Source: Chryseolinea serpens | GTDB lineage: Bacteria; Bacteroidota; Bacteroidia; Cytophagales; Cyclobacteriaceae | Assembly (NCBI RefSeq): GCF_900129725.1 | Contig: NZ_FQWQ01000001.1 | Location: 1,674,001 to 1,738,000, forward strand | DNA length: 64,000 bases | Reading direction: 5' to 3' | Shown here: piece by piece, positions 18,006-26,841 of the stretch | Layout of the letters: the number at the start of each line of letters is the position of its first letter | Numbering within the stretch: position 1 is the stretch's first letter | Program-made: the position numbers and the translations under genes | Notes under the pieces: model-generated | What the model was told of the DNA's origin: nothing | What the model saw: only the letters and a program-made list of their open reading frames with translations | The model's database searches: none

Positions 18006-19016
18006 TTAACACCCGTCTCCTTTTATCAACATATTCCCCGCCGCATCGCGCACATAGCGCGCACCGTTGAACTCACAGATGATCTGCAGGATCTGGTCCA
18101 GGTCTTCGCCATTCAGGAAGGTCGCCGTGAAGCGGCAACGCCCGGTCTTCTCGTTTTCGAAATGGATGCTGGTGTGAAAACGCGCTTCCAATTGTGCGGC
18201 AGCTTCCTCCAGGGTAATGTCGTCGAAGAAAATGTCATGGGACTTCCAGGCAATGGCTTCGTTGCTGTCCACGGAGCGCTGCTGGCTCTGGCGGTCTGAT
18301 TTATCGAAGGTGATCTCTTGGTTTGGGGTGATCACACCCAGGGTGCGGCCTTCGTCGCTCACTTGCACTTTGCCGCGGGTCACGGTCACGGTAATATTCT
18401 TCTCGTTGTCGTAGGCTTTGATGTTAAAGGCTGTGCCCAACACGGTGGTGGTCAGGTTCCCGGTCCGCACGATGAAGGGTTTGGACGCATCGTGTTGAAT
18501 ATCAAAATACCCCTCTCCTCTCAACAGCACTTCGCGGCGCCCCATCCCATCGAAGGATGCGGGATATTCCAAATGGCTTCCGGCGTTCAACACCACCGAG
18601 CTGCCATCGGGAAGTTTCAAAAACTGATGATCGGAGGCGGAGGGCTGCGAAGCCTGGGCAATGTATGATGCTTCATTCTTCAGGGAACGGCCATACCAAA
18701 TGGCACCGGCCAGCAAGGCCAACGTAACGGCCGCAGCCACTTTTATCCAGGTGCTGAAAAGAGAACGTTGTTTTTGGAGGGGCTGCGCGAAGCGGGGGTG
18801 GGAAGCCGGCAGGATGCGTTCCAGTATACGCTCCGTTTTCTCCTGCGACAGTTTTCCATTCTCCGGAAGCTCCTCCCACAATTTGTCCATCAAGGCTTGC
18901 AAGGCCTCGTCGCTGGCGGGCTGGGCCAGGGTTTGCATCAACTCGTTTTTTTCAGCGTCTGAACACGTATCGTCAACATACCGCTGAAAAAGATACAACA
19001 ACCGCGCTTGATCCAT
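18006..19016 (-). CDS. FecR-family anti-sigma factor
   Basis: A single-pass inner-membrane regulator that holds its partner ECF sigma factor until the STN domain of the cognate transporter signals. The N-terminal cytoplasmic part (about 1-85) is followed by a membrane helix (VAAAVTLALLAGAIWYG) and the periplasmic FecR domain (HQFLKLPDGSSVVLNAGS, GEGYFDIQHDASKPFIV), then a C-terminal STN-like DUF4974 region (DDITLEEAAAQLEARF). The 336 residues and the order match FecR. It is preceded by the ECF sigma gene with about 130 bp between them. Confidence 0.92.
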   Translation of the reverse strand: MDQARLLYLFQRYVDDTCSDAEKNELMQTLAQPASDEALQALMDKLWEELPENGKLSQEKTERILERILPASHPRFAQPLQKQRSLFSTWIKVAAAVTLALLAGAIWYGRSLKNEASYIAQASQPSASDHQFLKLPDGSSVVLNAGSHLEYPASFDGMGRREVLLRGEGYFDIQHDASKPFIVRTGNLTTTVLGTAFNIKAYDNEKNITVTVTRGKVQVSDEGRTLGVITPNQEITFDKSDRQSQQRSVDSNEAIAWKSHDIFFDDITLEEAAAQLEARFHTSIHFENEKTGRCRFTATFLNGEDLDQILQIICEFNGARYVRDAAGNMLIKGDGC

Positions 19017-19146
19017 GGCTTCCGGGTTTAGGATATACCATTAAGACAACCGGCGACGCGGAGAGGAGTAGTGAGACAGCAAAAAAATTGATGGCATTAT
19101 TTCCGGGCGCGAAAACCTGCACCTATTGACTATCCTAAGCCTGATC

Positions 19147-19725
19147 TCAATCGAACCAGGACACCAGGCTGACCAGCCAAAGTCCCATGGTGCTGCTGAA
19201 ATGCGTCTTGATGGTGCGCAGCGCTTGCTGCATGTGGGTCTTCACGGTGAGGCGCGAAATGTTGAGGCGATGCGCCACTTCTTCATATTTGAGACCTTGT
19301 TGATGGCAAAGGCTATATACCTGCCGTTGCTTGGGGGGAAGCCGGTCGATCACGCGATCGAGCAACCGTTGATAGTCTTCGTAGATCACGGCCTCTTCCG
19401 TTTCTTCATGCGTTTTCACCAGCACTTTTTCCAGGACTTGTTTGGCGTGCGCCTCATGCGCCAGGTGTTTCAACACATTAAAGGTGTGGTTTCGGGTGAT
19501 GGCGTAGAGGTAGGAAGGAAAATAATCAATCGCCGACAGGCCTTCGCGATGCAACCAGATCTTCAGAAAAACTTCTTGCACAATTTCCTCGGCCGTCGTG
19601 TCATTGTGGGTAAGCTTCAGGGCGAAGGCATGCACCTTGCCCGCGAACCGGTCGAACAGCTCGCGAAAGGCAAGCGGATCACCCGCGGCTACGAGATCAA
19701 CAAGGTTTTTCAGTTTAGGTTGCAT
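19147..19725 (-). CDS. ECF RNA polymerase sigma factor (FecI-like, Bacteroidota expansion family)
   Basis: About 192 residues: sigma region 2 (DPLAFRELFDRFAGKVHAFA, then AEEIVQEVFLKIW) and region 4 (LPPKQRQVYSLCHQQGLKYEEVAHRLNISRLTVKTHMQQAL). It should direct RNA polymerase to the downstream SusC promoter when released by FecR. The frame is open to 19836, but the ATG at 19725 starts right before the conserved region; the upstream residues are unlike sigma factors. The C-terminus ends in a hydrophobic LWLVSLVSWF tail, common in this expanded family. Confidence 0.92.
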   Translation of the reverse strand: MQPKLKNLVDLVAAGDPLAFRELFDRFAGKVHAFALKLTHNDTTAEEIVQEVFLKIWLHREGLSAIDYFPSYLYAITRNHTFNVLKHLAHEAHAKQVLEKVLVKTHEETEEAVIYEDYQRLLDRVIDRLPPKQRQVYSLCHQQGLKYEEVAHRLNISRLTVKTHMQQALRTIKTHFSSTMGLWLVSLVSWFD

Positions 19726-19922
19726 GCTTCCCGTGCTTTGCGCAACATTAAGGTAATCTAAACTTAACGAAAAAGGAAACAGCGCACAAGACAAAAGCCG
19801 GTTTGGGAGGCGCTCTAAACGCCGGCTTCTGCACAAAAAAGCATCTCAATCCATTGCGGGAATATTTCAGGAGTTTGATTTTTTATAACACGGACCCTGG
19901 AAGCCAACCCAGGTCAACGCTC

Positions 19923-20277
19923 TAGTCTATGCACACATCTTGGGAATGGAAAATACGCGGTGACCCGATAGCCCAAACTTTAAGACCTTCCATGCACACA
20001 TTCGAAGAGAAATATGAATAACCCCGGACTTTAGTCCGGGGACACAAGCGATGTCTCATCATGGGCTTCAGCCCTGACCACGCCGATGACTGGCCGACGA
20101 TACATACAGAGGGAGAGTCAGGGCTAAAGCCCGTCATGGGTGGGTGTCGGTACCCCGGACTAAAGTCCGGGGTTATTCAAGATATTACATCGCACATTGC
20201 GTCCGGCAGTAGGCTAAAAGCAAGGGTTGCTCACTCACCTATACCCTTTCACTTCAAAAGATGTGTATGCATAGACG
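19923..20277. repeat. Large composite palindromic element
   Basis: There are three nested inverted repeats. The inner GGGCTTCAGCCC (20063-20074) is answered by GGGCTAAAGCCC (20121-20132). A 20-bp palindrome with a GGACTTTAGTCC core (20022-20041) has its exact reverse complement at 20153-20172. The outer arms, sharing GTCTATGCA and ACATCTT, lie at about 19925-19960 and 20240-20277. The sequence contains no convincing gene, and the one long frame in it (19922-20137, minus) is a by-product of the palindromes. It looks like a REP/MITE-like dispersed unit and fills most of the gap between the sigma gene and the TPR gene. Confidence 0.8.
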
Positions 20278-20280
20278 AGG

Positions 20281-21297
20281 TCACCGACAGGCAGACGGCA
20301 ATTTGTCGGCCGGCATTTCACCCCGGGTCACCGCCTTGGCATAATAGGGACATGCACCCTTCGCATCCCCCGACAACCGGAGGGCGTCGCCCAGGTAAAC
20401 ATAGATGCGGTCGATGAAGGGATCCATCTCTTCCGCTTGCTTGAACAAACGGAGCGCTTCTTTTTCCTGGTGGGTCATCAGGTAATAAATGCCTTTGTTC
20501 CGGTAAGCCCAACCGTTGTAAGGATCCAGCCCAATGCTCAGGTCGATGTCTTTGCGCCCGTTCTCCACATCGCCGGTCAGCAGCGCAATGTAGCCGCGGT
20601 TGTTCAGGAAGAAGGGGTCTCTGGGGTGGAGTGTCAGGGCTTCTGCCAGTTGTTTCCGGGCATCGTCATATTTTTGCAATTCAATGTCCACCATCGCCAA
20701 CGCATTGTAGGCATTGGCTTCTTGGGGATCCAGGCGCAACGCGTGTTCAAAGTTCAGACGCGCGCTGTCGTATTGTTTTTTATAGTAATGCACGGTGCCC
20801 AGGTTCACCCAGATCTCGGCGTTCTTGCTGTCCAACACGCCGGCGAATTTGAACGCGTCGCGGGCACGATCGAATTCCCGCAGCCGGGTATGGATCAACC
20901 CCTTTGAAAACCAGGCCACCGCTGTATCGGGTTTATGCATGATCACATAGTCGATATCCTTCATGGCCCGGTAATACTCCTTCAACTCATAGGCCGTGTT
21001 CGCGCGATTGAAATAGGCATCCAGGTAGTCAGGGTAACAGGCGACGGCATGATCATAATCTTCCAGCGCCTCCTGGTATTTCGATTTATTAAAGTGCAAG
21101 GTCCCCAGGTTGTTCCAGGCATCGGCAAAACACGAATCGAGTTTCAACGCTTCACGCAAATAATGCTCCGCCTCATCCGGCTTCTGATTTTTGATCATAT
21201 CATTACTCTGCAACAAAAACCGTTGCAACCGGGTCTCCTTGCTGTCGCTACAGGCCAGCAACACCAACCCCAACATCATAACCATCCCTCTCTTCAT
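20281..21297 (-). CDS. TPR-repeat lipoprotein
   Basis: 338 residues. The signal peptide has a lipobox cysteine (LGLVLLAC), then about seven tetratricopeptide repeats in a row (for example ADAWNNLGTLHFNKSKYQEALEDYDHA and IWVNLGTVHYYKKQYDSARLNFEHA), which form a helical scaffold for protein binding. No catalytic residues are visible. It probably works in the periplasm, anchored to a membrane. Its stop codon almost touches the palindromic element. The partner is unknown. Confidence 0.85.
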   Translation of the reverse strand: MKRGMVMMLGLVLLACSDSKETRLQRFLLQSNDMIKNQKPDEAEHYLREALKLDSCFADAWNNLGTLHFNKSKYQEALEDYDHAVACYPDYLDAYFNRANTAYELKEYYRAMKDIDYVIMHKPDTAVAWFSKGLIHTRLREFDRARDAFKFAGVLDSKNAEIWVNLGTVHYYKKQYDSARLNFEHALRLDPQEANAYNALAMVDIELQKYDDARKQLAEALTLHPRDPFFLNNRGYIALLTGDVENGRKDIDLSIGLDPYNGWAYRNKGIYYLMTHQEKEALRLFKQAEEMDPFIDRIYVYLGDALRLSGDAKGACPYYAKAVTRGEMPADKLPSACR

Positions 21298-21693
21298 ACG
21301 CTATAAAAACTATACATCCATTTTTAAAACTCACTCCAACCTAAACCCACACCCCTTAACGTTCGTTCGTATCCAAGCCAAGGGGCTCTCTCCTGAATTA
21401 ATCCACCACGCGTTCGGGCAGGCACATCCATCCCCGTCCCCCATCCTTACTCCCTCCATTCCCAAAACCCAATCACGTTTGTTGGTGTCCCACCAACAAA
21501 TCACCCTCCCTTTCCCCCTCCTCACCTCAAGCCTTCCCCCAATCCTTACACTCCCCCGTTGCAAAAACACCCGCAAGCTAACTACCGTACGGTTCCAAAA
21601 CTAAACTCAACAGAATGAAAAATGGTCTTTTTGGTTTTTATCCCAGTCAAAATTTTGAGATTAAAGAACTATTTGATTTCTTAGCACCCGCAA
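21298..21693. other. Gap upstream of the histidine leader
   Basis: About 400 bp of pyrimidine-rich sequence (many CCTCC and CCCCC runs) between the divergent TPR gene and the his leader. It contains one TTTGTTGGTG-type palindrome and probably the his promoter, for which no exact TAnnTTTG box was found. The closest candidate is TTG at 21631 with AAATTTTG at 21650-21657. No credible gene is seen. Confidence 0.6.
21478..21500. repeat. TTTGTTGGTG/CACCAACAAA palindrome copy
   Basis: A perfect 10-bp inverted repeat with a 3-nt loop (TCC). It is one of eight copies of this motif in the window (one with a decayed right arm), here isolated in the pyrimidine-rich gap before the histidine leader. Confidence 0.85.
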
Positions 21694-21771
21694 ATGAGAA
21701 ACGCCATCAACAACAGCAACCACCACCATCATCATGTGAAGCACACGATGCGTGGCACGGCTGTATCTTGA
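21694..21771 (+). CDS. hisL: Histidine operon leader peptide
   Basis: A 25-codon frame starting at ATG 21694 and ending TGA 21769-21771. Codons 10-14 are five consecutive histidines (CAC CAC CAT CAT CAT, 21721-21735) and codon 17 is another (21742-21744), in the pattern SNHHHHHVKH. It precedes a terminator and then hisG, so ribosome stalling at the His codons when charged tRNA-His is scarce is the evident role. It is similar in idea to the enterobacterial hisL, although the sequence is unrelated. It is too short for routine gene callers. Confidence 0.88.
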   Translation: MRNAINNSNHHHHHVKHTMRGTAVS

Positions 21772-21830
21772 TCGATCATAAAAGATTTTCAAAAGGCTTG
21801 TCACCGCGTGTGGCAAGCCTTTTTTGTTTT
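21752..21830 (+). promoter_or_regulatory. Transcription attenuator of the histidine operon
   Basis: Terminator: an 11-bp stem (21794-21804 with 21810-21820, one G-U pair, 5-nt loop) followed by TTTTTGTTTT. Antiterminator: leader bases 21752-21762 can pair with the left terminator arm 21794-21804 at 9 of 11 positions. A ribosome stalled on the His codons leaves 21752-21762 free, so the antiterminator forms. A ribosome that reaches the stop codon covers it, so the terminator forms. This reading is inferred from base pairing and follows the known his attenuation logic. Confidence 0.82.
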
Positions 21831-21854
21831 ACTAGTTAATGCTGAATAAAAAAA

Positions 21855-22715
21855 ATGAACACCTTACTTCGCATCGCCATTCAAAAATCCGGACGCCTCC
21901 AGGAAGGTTCGCTCGAACTCCTCAAAGAAAGCGGCCTTTCTTTTAGCAATGGCAAAGACCAACTCAAAACCCAGGCCCGCAATTTCCCCGTGGAAGTATT
22001 GTTCCTCCGCGACGACGACATCCCCCAATACGTCGAAGACAAAGTGGCCGATGTGGGGCTGGTGGGTGAAAATGTTTTCGCTGAAAAGAAAAAGAAGAAC
22101 CAGATCGTGAAACGTCTCGACTTCGCCAAGTGCCGTCTCTCCATCGCCATTCCCCGCTCCGAAACCTATGGCGGTATCGCTTCCCTCCAGGGAAAAAACA
22201 TCGCTACCTCCTACCCCAACATCGTCAAGGATTTTCTGCAGAAACACAACATCACGGCCGGCATACACGAGATCAGCGGCTCCGTTGAAATTGCTCCCGG
22301 CATTGGGTTGGCTGACGCCATCTGCGATATTGTGAGCACGGGAAGCACCTTGCTGGGCAATGGTCTAAAAGAAGTGGAAACGGTCATGCAATCGGAAGCG
22401 GTGATCATTGCCAATCCCGAGCTGGGGCCGGAGAAGCAAAAAATACTCGACAAACTTTTATTCCGCATCGAGGCGGTGAAGAAGGCGAAGAATAATAAGT
22501 ATATCCTCATGAATTGCCCGAACGAGTCGATCGAGAAGATCACGACGGTTATTCCGGGGATGAAGAGCCCGACCATCATTCCGTTGGGCCGGCCAGGGTG
22601 GAGTTCGTTGCATTCGGTGGTGGATGAGAATGATTTTTGGGAGAAGATCGATTTGCTTCGGGAGTGTGGGGCGGAGGGGATATTGGTCATTCCAATTGAG
22701 AAGATGATTGTGTAG
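21855..22715 (+). CDS. hisG: ATP phosphoribosyltransferase, long form (histidine step 1)
   Basis: Joins ATP and PRPP to give phosphoribosyl-ATP. 286 residues is the long HisG_L form, with a C-terminal ACT-like regulatory domain (about 210-286, KYILMNCPNESIEKITTVIPG) that binds histidine for feedback inhibition. Consistent with this, no hisZ is present in the operon. The PRPP-site region DAICDIVSTGSTLLGNGLKEV is conserved. It is the first structural gene, 24 bp after the attenuator T-run. Confidence 0.97.
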   Translation: MNTLLRIAIQKSGRLQEGSLELLKESGLSFSNGKDQLKTQARNFPVEVLFLRDDDIPQYVEDKVADVGLVGENVFAEKKKKNQIVKRLDFAKCRLSIAIPRSETYGGIASLQGKNIATSYPNIVKDFLQKHNITAGIHEISGSVEIAPGIGLADAICDIVSTGSTLLGNGLKEVETVMQSEAVIIANPELGPEKQKILDKLLFRIEAVKKAKNNKYILMNCPNESIEKITTVIPGMKSPTIIPLGRPGWSSLHSVVDENDFWEKIDLLRECGAEGILVIPIEKMIV

Positions 22716-22729
22716 TCACCTTTAACCGC

Positions 22730-22755
22730 CTCGCCTTCGCTAAAGCTTCGGCGAG
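22730..22755. repeat. Short hairpin in the hisG-hisD gap
   Basis: CTCGCC (22730-22735) pairs with GGCGAG (22750-22755) around a TTCGCTAAAGCTTC centre that is itself partly self-complementary. It lies in the only sizeable gap of the his operon (66 bp). There is no T-run, so it is more likely an mRNA stability or repeat element than a terminator. Confidence 0.55.
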
Positions 22756-22781
22756 CACAGAAAGACTTAAATTGAATACTT

Positions 22782-24062
22782 ATGAAAATATTTGATAATC
22801 CTGCCAGAGATAGCTGGTCTGGGCTGTTGCAACGGCCGCAATTGGAGTTGGAGTTTTTGGAAGGTGCTGTTCGCAATGTTTTGAATCGTGTGAAGAAGTC
22901 GGGCGATAGTGCGGTCAGAGAACTAACGCTTCAATTTGATAAAGTTTCGGTGGAAGCGCTGCAGGTTACGGATGCAGAGCTAGCGGAGGCAACGGCTTCG
23001 CTACCCGATGATTTGAAAAAGGCTATCCAAACGGCAGCGGCCAACATCGAGAAATTTCATGCGGCGCAGAAACGTGAACCGGTGAAGGTCGAGACCACGC
23101 CGGGGGTTACGTGCTGGCGCAAGGCGGTGGCAATAGATAAAGTAGGGATTTATATTCCCGGGGGATCGGCCCCGTTGTTTTCCACGGTGTTGATGCTGGG
23201 CATACCGGCAAAGCTCGCGGGCTGTCGCGAAGTGGTGTTGTGTTCGCCCCCCGACAAGTCGGGAAAGATCAATGCCGCCATTTTGTTTGCAGCACAATTG
23301 GTGGGTGTCAAAAAGATATTCAAGGTGGGTGGCGCGCAGGCCATTGCGGCCATGGCCTATGGGACGGAAAGCATTCCGAATGTGTACAAGATCTTCGGAC
23401 CCGGCAATCAATACGTGACCAAAGCCAAGCAGCTCATCATGGAAGACGGCGTGGCCATCGACATGCCGGCGGGTCCCTCGGAGGTGTTGGTGATGGCGGA
23501 TGAGTCGGCCGTGGCGTCGTTTGTTGCAGCCGATTTGTTGTCGCAAGCCGAACACGGCGAAGACAGCCAGGTGATCCTGGTGCTCAACAACGACAAAAAT
23601 GTAGCGGCCATTCAGGAAGCGATCCAACAACAACTCAGCACCCTTCCCCGCAAGGCCATTGCCGAGAAGGCATTGCTGAACAGCCGTGTGGTGATCCTGC
23701 CCAAAAAAGAGGCCATCGATTTTGTGAATGCCTATGCACCCGAACACCTCATCATCAACATGAACGACCCCGAGGGCATCGCCGCCGAGATCGTCAACGC
23801 CGGCTCGGTGTTCCTGGGGAACTATTCACCCGAAGCCATCGGCGACTACGCTTCAGGCACCAACCATACCCTGCCCACCAACGGCCACGCCAAGGCCTTT
23901 GCCGGTGTGGCGCTGGAAAGCTTTGTGAAATACATTACCTATCAACAGCTCACCCCCGAGGGGCTCCGTAATTTGGGCCCGGTCGTAGAAAAAATGGCAG
24001 AAGCCGAACAACTGGACGGCCACAAAATGGCGATCCGGGTTCGTCTTGAGAAACTGAAATAA
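22782..24062 (+). CDS. hisD: Histidinol dehydrogenase (last two steps)
   Basis: Oxidises L-histidinol to histidine with two NAD. 426 residues, normal length. Conserved blocks include TPGVTCWRKAVAIDKVGIYIPGG, the KVGGAQAIAAMAYGTE region, GPGNQYVTKAKQ, and the metal and catalytic block LLSQAEHGEDSQVILV, with the C-terminal YAPEHLIINM and SGTNHTLPT containing the His and Glu ligands. Translation begins at ATG 22782. It is the second gene of the operon. Confidence 0.97.
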   Translation: MKIFDNPARDSWSGLLQRPQLELEFLEGAVRNVLNRVKKSGDSAVRELTLQFDKVSVEALQVTDAELAEATASLPDDLKKAIQTAAANIEKFHAAQKREPVKVETTPGVTCWRKAVAIDKVGIYIPGGSAPLFSTVLMLGIPAKLAGCREVVLCSPPDKSGKINAAILFAAQLVGVKKIFKVGGAQAIAAMAYGTESIPNVYKIFGPGNQYVTKAKQLIMEDGVAIDMPAGPSEVLVMADESAVASFVAADLLSQAEHGEDSQVILVLNNDKNVAAIQEAIQQQLSTLPRKAIAEKALLNSRVVILPKKEAIDFVNAYAPEHLIINMNDPEGIAAEIVNAGSVFLGNYSPEAIGDYASGTNHTLPTNGHAKAFAGVALESFVKYITYQQLTPEGLRNLGPVVEKMAEAEQLDGHKMAIRVRLEKLK

Positions 24063-24087
24063 ACCACGTTCAAAAAGAAAATATTCC

Positions 24088-25122
24088 ATGGACATCCAAG
24101 CCCTGGTGCGCAAGAACATTCTCAACATGAAGCCCTACTCGTCGGCCCGCGACGAGTTCAAGGGCACCGCGGAGATCTTTCTCGACGCCAACGAAAATCC
24201 TTATCCTTCGCCTTACAATCGCTACCCCGATCCGCTGCAGTGGCGCGTCAAAGAAAAGCTGGCCGCGCTCAAAGGCGTGAAACCGGAACAGATCTTTCTC
24301 GGCAACGGCAGCGACGAAGGCATCGATCTCATCATTCGTGCATTCTGCGAACCGAACCAGGACTCGATCCTCATCACCGACCCCACCTACGGCATGTATT
24401 CCGTCTGCGCCGAAGTGAACGCCGTGAACGTGCAACAAGTATTGCTCACCCCCGACTTCGACCTCGACCTGGATGCGTTCCCCAAAACATTCGACGCCAC
24501 TACCAAAGTACTCTTCCTTTGCAGTCCCAATAACCCCACGGGCAACTTGCTGAGCACCGCCAAGATCGAGGAAGTGTTGAAGCGCTTCTACGGCATTGTG
24601 GTCATCGACGAGGCTTATATTGATTTTGCCACGGGCAAGAGCTTTGTGCAGGAACTCGCACACCATCCCAACCTCGTGGTGCTCCAGACGTTTTCCAAAG
24701 CCTGGGGCTTGGCCGGATTGCGATTGGGGATGTGCTTCGCCTCGGAAGCGATCATCCGCGTGCTCAATAAAATCAAATACCCGTATAATGTGAACATCCG
24801 AACCCAGGAGTTGGCCTTGGATGCGCTGGAGAACGTGCAGCAAAAAGAAGCCTGGGTGAAGGAAGTCGTGAAGCAACGCGACGTCATGGGCAAGGCATTA
24901 CGACAACTTTCGCTCGTGGAACATGTTTATCCCTCCGATGCCAACTTCCTCTTGGCAAAAGTGAAGGACGCACACGGCACCTACGAGTACTTGATGAACC
25001 AAGGCATCATTGTCAGGGATCGTTCGCGGGTGGCATTGTGCTATAACTGTCTGCGCATCACCATCGGCACACCCGAAGAAAACCAACGGCTGCTCGCGGC
25101 CCTGAAAAAATATACAGCATGA
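24088..25122 (+). CDS. hisC: Histidinol-phosphate aminotransferase
   Basis: A PLP enzyme of fold type I that converts imidazole acetol phosphate and glutamate to histidinol phosphate. Lys204 (in [14 protein letters not shown]) binds PLP; the SPNNPTGN and DEAYIDFA motifs are present, and the C-terminal Arg region is [15 protein letters not shown]. At 344 residues it matches the family. Its TGA overlaps the ATG of hisB by 4 nt (ATGA), so the two are translationally coupled. Confidence 0.97.
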   Translation: MDIQALVRKNILNMKPYSSARDEFKGTAEIFLDANENPYPSPYNRYPDPLQWRVKEKLAALKGVKPEQIFLGNGSDEGIDLIIRAFCEPNQDSILITDPTYGMYSVCAEVNAVNVQQVLLTPDFDLDLDAFPKTFDATTKVLFLCSPNNPTGNLLSTAKIEEVLKRFYGIVVIDEAYIDFATGKSFVQELAHHPNLVVLQTFSKAWGLAGLRLGMCFASEAIIRVLNKIKYPYNVNIRTQELALDALENVQQKEAWVKEVVKQRDVMGKALRQLSLVEHVYPSDANFLLAKVKDAHGTYEYLMNQGIIVRDRSRVALCYNCLRITIGTPEENQRLLAALKKYTA

Positions 25123-26234
25123 AAAAAGTACTCTTCATCGACCGCGACGGCACCCTCATCCTCGAACCCGCCGACGAGCAGATCGACAGCCTCGAAAAAC
25201 TGGAATATTACCCCGGCGTGTTCAACGGGCTTGCCAAAATTGCCCGCGACACTGACTATGAATTGGTGATCGTCACCAACCAGGATGGATTGGGCACATC
25301 AAGCTTCCCGGAAGAAACGTTTTGGCCCGCGCAAAATAAAATGCTGAAGGCCTTTGAAAACGAGGGCATCGTCTTCTCCAAAATTTTTGTAGACCGTTCT
25401 TTTTCAAAAGAAAACAAACCCACCCGGAAACCGGGCACGGGCATGCTCACGGAATTTTTCAACGGACAGTACGATCTGGCCAACTCCTATGTCATCGGCG
25501 ATCGTATCACCGACGTGGAACTCGCCAAGAACCTCGGGGCAAAAGGAATTCTCATCAACAATGGCAACCTCAGGGAAACCCTTTCCGAAAAAGGCCTCGC
25601 GGATTTTTGCTCGCTCGTCACCACGTCATGGAACGACATCTACAAACATGTCGCCACGCCCGACCGCATCGGCACCGTGACCCGCACGACGAAAGAGACC
25701 GACATTCGCATCACCCTAAACCTGGACGGTCAGGGTAAATCGCGCATCAGCACCGGTCTTGGATTTTTCGATCACATGCTCGACCAACTGGCCCGTCACG
25801 GCAACATGGACCTCGACATCGCGGTGAAGGGCGATCTGCACATCGACGAGCACCACACCATCGAAGACACGGCCCTGGCCCTGGGAGAAGCCTTCCTCCA
25901 GGCCCTCGGCAACAAACGCGGCATCGAACGCTATGGCTTCTGTCTGCCCATGGACGACTGCCTGGCGCAAGTGGCCATCGACTTTGGAGGGCGGCCCTGG
26001 TTGGTTTGGGATGCGGCGTTCAAGCGTGAAAAGATCGGCGAGATGCCCACGGAAATGTTTTTCCATTTCTTCAAATCGCTTTCCGACACCTCCAAGAGCA
26101 ACCTCAACATCAAGGCCGAAGGCGACAACGAACATCACAAGATCGAGGCCATTTTCAAAGCGTTTGCCAAAGCCATCAAGATGGCAGTGAAGCGCGAAGG
26201 CAACCAACTGCCCACGACCAAGGGAGTCCTTTAA
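25119..26234 (+). CDS. hisB: Bifunctional histidinol-phosphatase / imidazoleglycerol-phosphate dehydratase
   Basis: Fused enzyme. The N-terminal HAD phosphatase (about 1-165) has the nucleophile motif FIDRDGTL and a [18 protein letters not shown] end. The C-terminal IGP dehydratase (about 178-371) has the repeated Mn-binding motifs DEHHTIED and DNEHHKIEA and the start [16 protein letters not shown]. The fusion order is the same as in Escherichia coli and is common in Bacteroidota. It overlaps hisC by 4 nt and is followed after 18 bp by hisH. Confidence 0.97.
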   Translation: MKKVLFIDRDGTLILEPADEQIDSLEKLEYYPGVFNGLAKIARDTDYELVIVTNQDGLGTSSFPEETFWPAQNKMLKAFENEGIVFSKIFVDRSFSKENKPTRKPGTGMLTEFFNGQYDLANSYVIGDRITDVELAKNLGAKGILINNGNLRETLSEKGLADFCSLVTTSWNDIYKHVATPDRIGTVTRTTKETDIRITLNLDGQGKSRISTGLGFFDHMLDQLARHGNMDLDIAVKGDLHIDEHHTIEDTALALGEAFLQALGNKRGIERYGFCLPMDDCLAQVAIDFGGRPWLVWDAAFKREKIGEMPTEMFFHFFKSLSDTSKSNLNIKAEGDNEHHKIEAIFKAFAKAIKMAVKREGNQLPTTKGVL

Positions 26235-26252
26235 CCGCAAGACCAACACAGC

Positions 26253-26837
26253 ATGAAGCTTGTCATCATAAAATATAACGCCGGCAACATCCAGTCCGTG
26301 TCCTTCGCACTGGAACGGCTGGGCGTGGACTTTGCCATCACCGACAATGCAGAGGAGATCCGGAAGGCCGACAAAGTGATCTTTCCCGGTGTGGGCGAAG
26401 CGAGTACTACCATGCACTATCTCCGCGACCACAAATTGGACCAGGTGATCACGGCGTTGAAGCAACCCGTGCTCGGCATTTGCCTGGGCATGCAGCTGAT
26501 GTGCACGTTCTCGGAAGAAAACAACACCGAATGCCTGGGCATCTTTGGCGAGACGGTAAAACGATTTATTCCGCAAGGCGACCTGAAGGTCCCCCATATG
26601 GGATGGAACAACCTAACCCTGAGCGACAGTTGGATCGATCGCAGCGTGGATCATCAGTACGCCTATTTCGTACACAGTTTTTACGTCCCTGTAAATGCAC
26701 ACACGTCGGCTACCACGGAATACATCGCTCCGTTCAGTGCCGCCATGCACAAAGACAATTTCTACGCCGTACAATTTCACCCGGAAAAATCGGCCGAGAC
26801 CGGCGAACGTGTATTAAAAAGTTTCTTAGCCCTTTGA
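26253..26837 (+). CDS. hisH: Imidazole glycerol phosphate synthase, glutaminase subunit
   Basis: A class I glutamine amidotransferase that feeds ammonia to HisF. The nucleophile is Cys77 (LGICLGMQL); the catalytic His and Glu are in YAVQFHPEKS near the C-terminus. The 194 residues are typical. It is followed by hisA after 4 bp. Together with hisF it makes IGP and AICAR. Confidence 0.97.
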   Translation: MKLVIIKYNAGNIQSVSFALERLGVDFAITDNAEEIRKADKVIFPGVGEASTTMHYLRDHKLDQVITALKQPVLGICLGMQLMCTFSEENNTECLGIFGETVKRFIPQGDLKVPHMGWNNLTLSDSWIDRSVDHQYAYFVHSFYVPVNAHTSATTEYIAPFSAAMHKDNFYAVQFHPEKSAETGERVLKSFLAL

Positions 26838-26841
26838 CACC

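Noticed and set aside
19922-20137. 71-codon minus-strand frame
   Set aside because: Produced by the nested palindromes; no protein-like features.
19923-20277. Insertion sequence
   Set aside because: There are inverted arms but no transposase frame; at most a non-autonomous element.
21191-21604. 137-codon plus-strand frame upstream of the his leader
   Set aside because: Pro/Leu/Ser-rich sequence from the pyrimidine-rich gap, crossing the palindrome; random open frame.
21615-21839. 74-codon frame covering the his leader
   Set aside because: It is in a different frame from the His-codon run and runs through the terminator; the 25-codon leader at 21694 explains the region better.
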